Shown here: one piece after another, positions 57,281-64,000 of the stretch
How the letters are laid out: every line of letters begins with the position of its first letter
Numbering within the stretch: the first letter of the stretch is position 1
Assembly (NCBI RefSeq): GCF_954871325.1
Contig: NC_088779.1
Coordinates: 26,832,869 to 26,896,868, forward strand
Reading direction: 5' to 3'
Source: Gordionus sp. m RMFG-2023
Lineage: Eukaryota; Nematomorpha; Gordioida; Chordodea; Parachordodidae
Length of the DNA stretch: 64,000 nt
Translations under genes and position numbers: made by a program
The notes under the pieces: model-generated
Database searches by the model: none
What the model was told of the DNA's origin: nothing
What the model saw: only the letters and a program-made list of their open reading frames with translations

Positions 57281-59079
57281 TTAATTATCATTCATGGGCT
57301 AACACATTCATCAATAAAAACTTCCCTCCAACATTATACATAATACCAGTCGGAGCTAGATACCAATACAATTCCTTCTGCTAAACCTTCTCAATTAAAT
57401 ATTACAAGATTGCAATATATTTATTGTTAAGGGAAAGGTTATTACATTTTAATTTCTACATCTTTAAGTATTAGAGAACAAAGAACGTTCCACATCGTTG
57501 TATTAAATAATACATATACCAGTTAAAATAAAATAGAATCCACTGATAAAATCTTGGCCTTATTCAAATTAAAAAAATAAATAATTTTAAAAATGATTAA
57601 GTTTTTTCCAATAATTGTTAATTGAAGTTTACAAAGATATATTAGCCAAATATCCTTAAAATACTAATAGTTAGGTGATTCTCGTTTAAAAATACTTATA
57701 TTAAAAATAAGAACTGAAGAAGTCTCCGTAACAATAAATTTATCAAAAATTGACTCCTCTGGTATACTCACTTATCTAAGCTATTAATTAAATTATTACA
57801 GGCAATAAGTAAAATCAGAAACTAGATAGTCAATGGAAATGTGCCATACCTTATAATTCCATTATGTATTTGAGCATGACTAATTGATCTTCCAATCAAA
57901 GCATTTGACCAATGATAGGTTGTTCTAAAAGTAAGATTATCTTCAGAATTAAATAATCAATTAGGTGTTAGAATTAAAGGTTTCAGTGAAGTAGTAACAT
58001 TCGGAAAAAGAATTTCGGATAACTTGCCATAATATCTTTTATTTATCAAGCTGCTACATAAATTTAATCTGTTTAACACATTAAATAGTTAGACATAAAT
58101 GGAAAGCTAGATAGATACCAAGATTATTATAGCTATATAGAGACAAGATATAGCTCAGCATTCATCATGCTTTTGAACAATATCCGTCTAGGATTTTCTG
58201 AAAAAAACCTTTACAATCTCAAAGCAAAATATTTTTAATAATTTTTCCTTCATATCAGGGGTTTTATTTACTTTATTTTTAATTTTCTCAAAATATAATT
58301 TTGCTTTCGTCAGGGGCATTTATTTATTCTCCAAATCTCCTAAATTGTCAAACTAAAATTAAATTAGTATCTAAGAACTTAATTAATCTTACATTTACCC
58401 CGAATACCTTATTGTAAATTACACTTCCAACTAAATCAGCAGGGATGGGTCTACCCTTCCAAAAACGGCTTTCTCATTCTTACCTCCTTCGTAATTAACC
58501 GGGAATTCATCTATATAGTAATCAGACACCTAAGATTTACTATTTAATTTTGCTTTATCCGCCTGGACAACAAATATTACGGAAGACTTAAATTATCCAA
58601 TTTCTAAATTGCAAAAGGATTGAAAAGCAGCTATTTTCAGGCTTCTTCGATTTTCTTCCTTCTAAAAAAATGCACTCCAGCTCATTTGCCTTTATTCTTC
58701 AGTAATGAATAAAACTGTATTAATGGTTAGAAGTATATAAGGCCTTAACAAAGGCAGAATTTTCTCTATTATAACCTTACTTAATCATTGTAAAAAATAT
58801 TGTATACAAATGGATTCTCTAGCTAGATTTTCATTCTATTTTTTTTTAAAAAAGCTACAAATATATCTGGCAAGAGAAATATATAAAACCATTAAAAACT
58901 CATTATTTAAGTCACCTTTTCTTTCACATCTCAGACCAAGAGATACTTATATTTAAATACCACGCTTAATTTAGGCGTACATTAACCACCTGGAATGTAA
59001 AATAAATGTGTTAACAATAAACATGAATCGATATTTTCGCCATATCTAGTAATAATTTAGATCCTAAATAGCTGAGAAA
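57281..59079. other. Intergenic stretch, possibly decayed element sequence
   Basis: Slightly less AT-rich at 58,270-58,760. A minus-strand open run of about 33 codons near 58,450-58,545 is too short to interpret. Downstream (on minus) of the hAT fragment at 59,080-59,520, so part may be the lost 3' half of that element. Confidence 0.3.
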
Positions 59080-59520
59080 AAATTTATTGTTTATGAATTA
59101 ATTTTTTCAAATGTTGACCAGACTCTTTCTGACGAGGCATGCATCTTAACACTTTTCAAATTATTTTCATTAAAAATAAATGGTGAATTGAGTTTATCTT
59201 TTATATCCCAAAATATTTCTGGTACATCAGATAATACCGCTGTATCTGATTCCACAATTAAAATTTTGATTCCACAAAAGTCAGTAAAGACTCTAATTTA
59301 TCCCTGTATCCTTCTTTGTCCAATATAATACGTCTTCTTTGTTTGTCTATAAATTAATTTGGAATTGAAATTTCTTGCAAAACTTCCTATTTTTCATAAC
59401 ACTTTGCAACATTATAACAAAACCACTCCATCTTGTTGGACCTGGAATTTTTAAGGAAGATTTATATCCTTTCAATATTTGCTTTTCTTTAAAAGTTGAT
59501 AATAAAATACCATTAAATTT
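59080..59520 (-). mobile_element. hAT transposase remnant (DUF659-like region)
   Basis: On the minus strand: PGPTRWSGFVIMLQSVMKNR (about 59,400-59,460), matching the hAT PTRWGSxxxMLxSLLxNK motif; FIDKQRRRIILDKEGYRDKL, then ESLLTFVE (about 59,290-59,370), matching the following helix; then a segment ending MHASSERVWSTFEKI (about 59,095-59,140), the hAT C-terminal ASxERxWSxF motif. Frame changes separate the pieces and the region between the second and third appears deleted. Termini not found. Confidence 0.65.
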
Positions 59521-60149
59521 TGTGTATTTAATTATTTGTTCGGTTTTTTGATGATCATTTTAATAAAACGTATTTGGCATAAATCAATAAGCAGATTAAA
59601 GCCATATGTGCCACATCCAAAGCATTCAATTAAAGACACATGAGGAAAATAAAAATTGTTTTAAAATTTATGATATAATAAAATCAATTATTAATCATAA
59701 TTTTTGAAATAAAATATATTTTATAAAAAATAACAATTTTTGCAATAAAATATTATATATATTAAGGATTTCTGGAAATTTCCGGGAATATTCTCGTTAT
59801 TTTCCTGTAAATTCCTGCCTTTACATCTCTACATTTGACACATGTGAGGTTGGATTATTTAATACACTAAGTGGTGATTTCGTGACCATCTGAAGCCTGA
59901 GTTCATATATTTGTTGATTAATCTGAATGACAAGAAGGATGATAAAGCGCTTGAAGGTTAAATGGAAGAAGTCTAAACCACATTTCGCAGATAATTGGCG
60001 AGTGACAAATTGAATTGCGATTTATATATTATAAATATTTTAAATTTATCCTAAATATTAGACAGGATATTTATGTTTTTGACTAAATATATGTAAAATT
60101 TGGAAATTAAAACATATGCGGACTAAAAATAGAAACTGATATACGGATA
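59521..60149. other. AT-rich intergenic sequence
   Basis: No gene seen. The patch at 59,820-60,000 is less AT-rich but has no recognised motif. Confidence 0.35.
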
Positions 60150-61160
60150 AAAGAGATAAGACTATATAATTAAGATTTTTTAATCAAATTAATATTAAGT
60201 CAAACTAATTATGTTAATTTATTTTCTCTAATATTTTATTTTTTGTTAAATTTTTGACTAATCTATTAAAATATAATTTCGACATTAGGAGAAAGAGGAT
60301 TTATTGCAGGAGATTGTGTCTACAATTTATAAAAATCTTTAATATGTATGGTTCATATGAAATAAAATATATAGATGGAAAGAAGATTACTTTTGATATC
60401 CTCTGTTTATTTAAATAAAAAAATGAATATATTTATCAGAGTTAATTCATATAAAAATATATTAAATATTTTATTATTATTATTGAAATAATAAAATATT
60501 TCTATAATTATTCGTCGAAATTGAAATTCAAATAAGTTTTGCAAATTAATAATCTTTTATAGTCTAATTTGAGAAAATTCTTGTAATATTATGTATTATC
60601 CAAATTATCCTTATGAGAAAAATGTATATAGATGGGTTAAAAAGAATACCAGCGAATATTCCTGTTTATTTAAATAAAAAAATGAAATATTTATCAGAAG
60701 ACTCGTACAAAAACTTATAACCCATTTTATAATCATAATTAATGAAATAATATAGATATTATATCTATGATTACACGTCTAAATTGATATTGAAACAAGT
60801 TTTGCAAATCAATAATTTTTTATATTTATTAGCACAATTAATTAGTTAAATAAATACTATCAAAATAAAAATGCTGATAAGCATTGACTATAAACAAATA
60901 ATATTGGATCAATTATAAAATGGCTCTTAAAAGTCGTGTCCATATTGCTGTAAACTTTAATATATAAATAAGGAAAATAAATTTAGTCTCCATAGTCCAA
61001 CATTTCGATACCCAGGATCCAAACTATAGGCTCCACTTCTTAGTAAAATACCATCTTACACAATATAATATATACCCGCTAATATTAAACAGGAAGATCA
61101 AAATAATAGTTTAACTAAATCATCTAATGACTTTTATATAATAATTTAACAACTTTTACT
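60150..61160. repeat. AT-rich dispersed repeat, copy 2
   Basis: Matches copy 1 at 56,504-57,277 in the same orientation, about 3.65 kb away. An internal unit of about 260 bp is tandemly duplicated here (CTGTTTATTTAAATAAAAAA near 60,403 and 60,660). Divergence between copies is high, so the duplication is old. Confidence 0.65.
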
Positions 61161-62177
61161 AATATTAATAATTTTCAATATGATTCTGTAATAGCAAATC
61201 ATAATTTTAAATTTTAATGATTCTGATATGAGCTGTCAATAGTTTACACCCTTTGAGCCAAGTTGAACAGTCTGAATTCCTAACAATGCTGGAAAGTTAT
61301 AAAATTTATATATAGATAAATATTATCAAGATATTCTAGTTAAACCTTGTAATGTTGGATCATTTAAAAAATTTCCAAGGAGATCTTTGCAGAGATGGAT
61401 AGAGGAATTTTTAAGAATCAAGTGATACCTTAAAAGTATAAAGGTAATAAGATTTGTGATGTACAAAAGCGTAGCTTTATGTGAATAACAGCTCACTGGT
61501 CAATATATTATTCTTTTTTTAATATAATTTTTAAAGATTATACGAGCAACCCTTGAAAGACAATTAAGAACCTTGGGATGTTGAAGAATATCTGGAACAT
61601 TTTCATTATTGCATAATATGACAATGTCTTTAGAGAGTATGGGATATCTAATCAACTAATTGCTACTATTACAGATAATGCTTCTAATTTCGTCAAAGTG
61701 AATATAGGGTAAAATTTTATATTTACAATGTTTCTATGGATGAGGATGACTAATTGGAAGTTAATGAAATATATTATGGTTAGTATCGAATTAGGAATTT
61801 TTTTTATTATTTTACCCATATACTGAATTTTGGAAGGATTCACTTAGGAGTAGTGGGAAAATTTACAAAATTATGGAAGGCTAAACCAGGTGGAATAACC
61901 TATACTATATAATGATATTTACCGTTAAAATTTAAATCATTTTAAAATTTATTATTATACACTATTGATTGTCCCATTTTAAAAGAAGCGGATATTGTTT
62001 ATATTGATAAATATAGTAAGGTTACAACCTTCTCTCACAATATTTGCAATTTTTCTGAAAAGATTACAAGGGTTTCTTATATATCAATGAAATAAAAATA
62101 TTTAAATATTTTTTCATTTTGCTCAAAATAAGGTAAGTCAAATATAAGTCACTATTTTTTATAAATTATTCATTAGT

Positions 62178-62440
62178 ATGAAATAGAACAAAGAAATTTT
62201 AAATAACGTTGATAACTCTTAACGAAATAAAATGCTAATGAATTATTAAAATAAATTTTCTGATCGTAATGCCGGATCAAAATCATGGATAAACCTCAAA
62301 AACCGCAAAGGATGCTTTATTTAAAGCCCCAATTAAGTGACTTAATGGGCATACATTTTATAAAATGCGATCTATGGTTGATAGCTAATGGATTAATAAT
62401 AATTTCCCTTAGAGCATTTACGCTTGCGGGCAAAGTGGAT
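62178..62440. repeat. ~265-bp repeat, copy 1
   Basis: Aligns with 63,728-63,990 at high identity: ACAAAGAAATTTTAAATA, CTCTTAACGAAATA, AAGCCCCAATTAAGTGACTT, AAAATGCGATCTATGGTTGA and TTGC(G/C)GGCAAAGTG in the same order. Contains the palindrome ATTAAGTGACTTAAT. Not recognised as a known family. Confidence 0.75.
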
Positions 62441-63394
62441 TAAAATTTAAATAATTTGGAGGGATTTGTAAAAAAAAATTTATTTGATTTTCCTCATTTA
62501 TTAGATGTATATGATTTAATTACCATAAAGATTTTTTATTTCCTCTAAAATATATAATCAGATAAAAGATTATAAGATGAGGAAATCATTCGAATACATA
62601 AAGTTGAGATAATTTTTTTTTTGAATAGAAAAACGGAAAAAAATAAATTGATATTATAATCCCTATTAAATTTTTTTTGAAAAATATTAAATTGGTATAA
62701 AAAAAATTAAAAATTATAAAAATTTCAGTTTTGAAATATATGGAGCATTATACATTTAATATTCGCTTTTAAAGTAAATATAAGAATTTTTATTTAAATA
62801 AATGATTTTATATAAATGGAATGCTACATATAAGATACAATTATAACTTCAGCGCCAAAATAATATACATCTTAAGTTAGGTTAAAAAAATACATTATGT
62901 AACTTATTAATATACATATTTAGTAAATAGTTTGAACCCAGTAGTAATTACATAACTACAAGGGTAGAGTAGTACATTTTATGGATAATTAGTGCCTATA
63001 TCATTTATGGTTAAAAGGGAGTTAATTAACTTAAAAAATTAAGTTTGCAATAATGTCTACCTTTATTAAAAGTTGAACAAGATGGGCAAAAGACAAATTT
63101 TTTTTCCTACGACGATGAATATAATGGAGCTTATTATCATCAATATCACATCCATATTTTAAAAACTTAATGATTGAATAATATATGAAAATAATACTTC
63201 CAAAATATTATATTTAAAGATGCCCTAAATGTAGTACCAGTAGTATAAAATCAAGGAAAAACAACTATAACACCAATAGATCTAACATCTAATAAAGAAA
63301 ATGATGATTATTTTTCTTTTGATGAAATAAATGTTGCTGAGTTCTATAATACAATTAACATTGAGCTGTGTGTTTTAAATTAACTTAAAGACTA
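62441..63394. other. Sequence between the hAT fragments
   Basis: AT-rich. The last 150 bases (open run DDYFSFDEINVAEFYNTINI near 63,303-63,360) probably belong to the hAT transposase C-terminal region. Nothing else recognised. Confidence 0.35.
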
Positions 63395-63727
63395 TTGATA
63401 GCATTGGAAATGTTTAATTATAATCCTTCAATTAAGCCAATTTTTTTAAAACATAAAACTGCAATATTACCAGCTTCAATTGAAAAATTAATCAGTTATG
63501 ACAGGCCGAAGTGGCAAGGGCTTAATGATAAATTATTGAAAAATAGATTATCTTATAATAATGATTTGAAATATTCGTTTTCAAATTAATATTTCAACTC
63601 CCATTAAAAATACTAGGCGTTCTTCCCTGTCTCTGTTATGAAGAGGCTATAACTAATATTAAAATGTCTGATTATAATTAACTTCTCATTAAATATTTTA
63701 TTAATTATTGTAAATATTAATTCTAAA

Positions 63728-63990
63728 TATGAAATAAAACAAAGAAATTTTAAATAGCGTTAATAACTCTTAACGAAATAGGATGTTAATGAATTATTAA
63801 AATAAATTTTCTGGTCGTAATGCTGATCGAAATCATAGACAAAGCTCAAAAACCGCAATTATTAAAAGCCCCAATTAAGTGACTTAATGGGCCTATATTT
63901 TTTAAAATGCGATCTATGGTTGATCAAATTAGCTAATGGATTGATAATAATTTCCCTTTAGAGCCTTTATGCTTGCCGGCAAAGTGAATT
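63728..63990. repeat. ~265-bp repeat, copy 2
   Basis: Direct-orientation partner of 62,178-62,440, 1.55 kb away, with a small deletion after AAAACCGCAA and an 8-base insertion after GGTTGATC. It reaches the window edge, so its full extent is unknown. Confidence 0.75.
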
Positions 63991-64000
63991 TTCCATCAAA

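Larger units (their letters stand above)
61210..63590 (+). mobile_element. hAT transposase remnant split by other repeats
   Basis: Plus-strand fragments in hAT order: TAHWSI-like residues near 61,490-61,505; QLIATITDNASNFVKV at about 61,655-61,700, the TDNASN catalytic motif; IHLGVVGKFTKLWKAKPGG (about 61,840-61,895), resembling the IHxSxxGKxTKLWN segment; and the C-terminal dimerisation part in an open frame at 63,395-63,589 (PSIKPIFLKHKTAILPASIE, KLLKNRLS). Sequence at 62,178-62,440 is a separate repeat also found at 63,728. Multiple stops and frame changes; ends not identified. Confidence 0.6.

Noticed and set aside
58441-58560. Minus-strand run DYYIDEFPVNYEGG, about 33 codons
   Set aside because: Too short to tell from chance, no recognised family.

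Overview
This is an AT-rich eukaryotic window (long A/T runs, spliced genes, GT-AG introns up to 12.3 kb). It carries two host coding signals in a landscape dominated by old DNA transposons, mostly of the hAT superfamily. The one complete gene encodes a GPI-anchored adhesion protein with three Ig domains and one FN3 domain, the layout of arthropod klingon and wrapper. Together with the hAT-rich repeats this suggests an arthropod, but the species cannot be named from the sequence. Reading by eye, I found no rRNA, tRNA, CRISPR array, LTR element or virus-like element.

Layout. 1-2,300: right end of a hAT element with GGACCG subterminal repeats, a TIR MITE inserted next to it (510-692) and a piggyBac-like MITE (1,727-2,302). 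2,730-3,130: a terminal coding exon of an unrecognised plus-strand gene that begins further left. 3,131-23,165: intergenic DNA holding a hAT element with intact ends (5,989-7,406), a second hAT C-terminal remnant (8,017-8,371), a ZMYM1-like hAT (11,146-13,183) that has landed in a ~300-bp TIR element and been hit by a CGGGCC-type element, several short hAT MITEs, and a MITE inside a MITE (14,571-14,975). 23,166-43,066: the Ig/FN3 gene on the plus strand. All 11 coding exons join in phase into 472 residues: signal peptide (23.2 kb), Ig1 (35.6 and 36.1 kb), Ig2 (36.7 and 37.4 kb), Ig3 (38.6 and 39.0 kb), FN3 (40.2, 40.5 and 42.1 kb) and a GPI-signal tail (42.95 kb). Its first intron contains a ~186-bp TTTC microsatellite and further MITEs. 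43,067-64,000: no host gene seen. Broken hAT transposases lie on the minus strand at 44.6-45.3 and 59.1-59.5 kb and on the plus strand at 61.2-63.6 kb, with long diverged AT-rich repeats at 56.2-61.2 kb and a repeat pair at 62.2 and 63.7 kb.

The only gene product that can be followed end to end is the surface protein. Its signal peptide, Cys-Trp-Cys Ig cores, FN3 module and hydrophobic C-terminus describe a secreted, membrane-tethered neural or glial adhesion molecule. The rest is best read as a record of repeated hAT activity: several transposase lineages, each with its own subterminal repeat, plus short non-autonomous relatives. I did not find a convincing undescribed system; nested transposition and a change of sequence texture near 44-46 kb are the most interesting non-gene signals.
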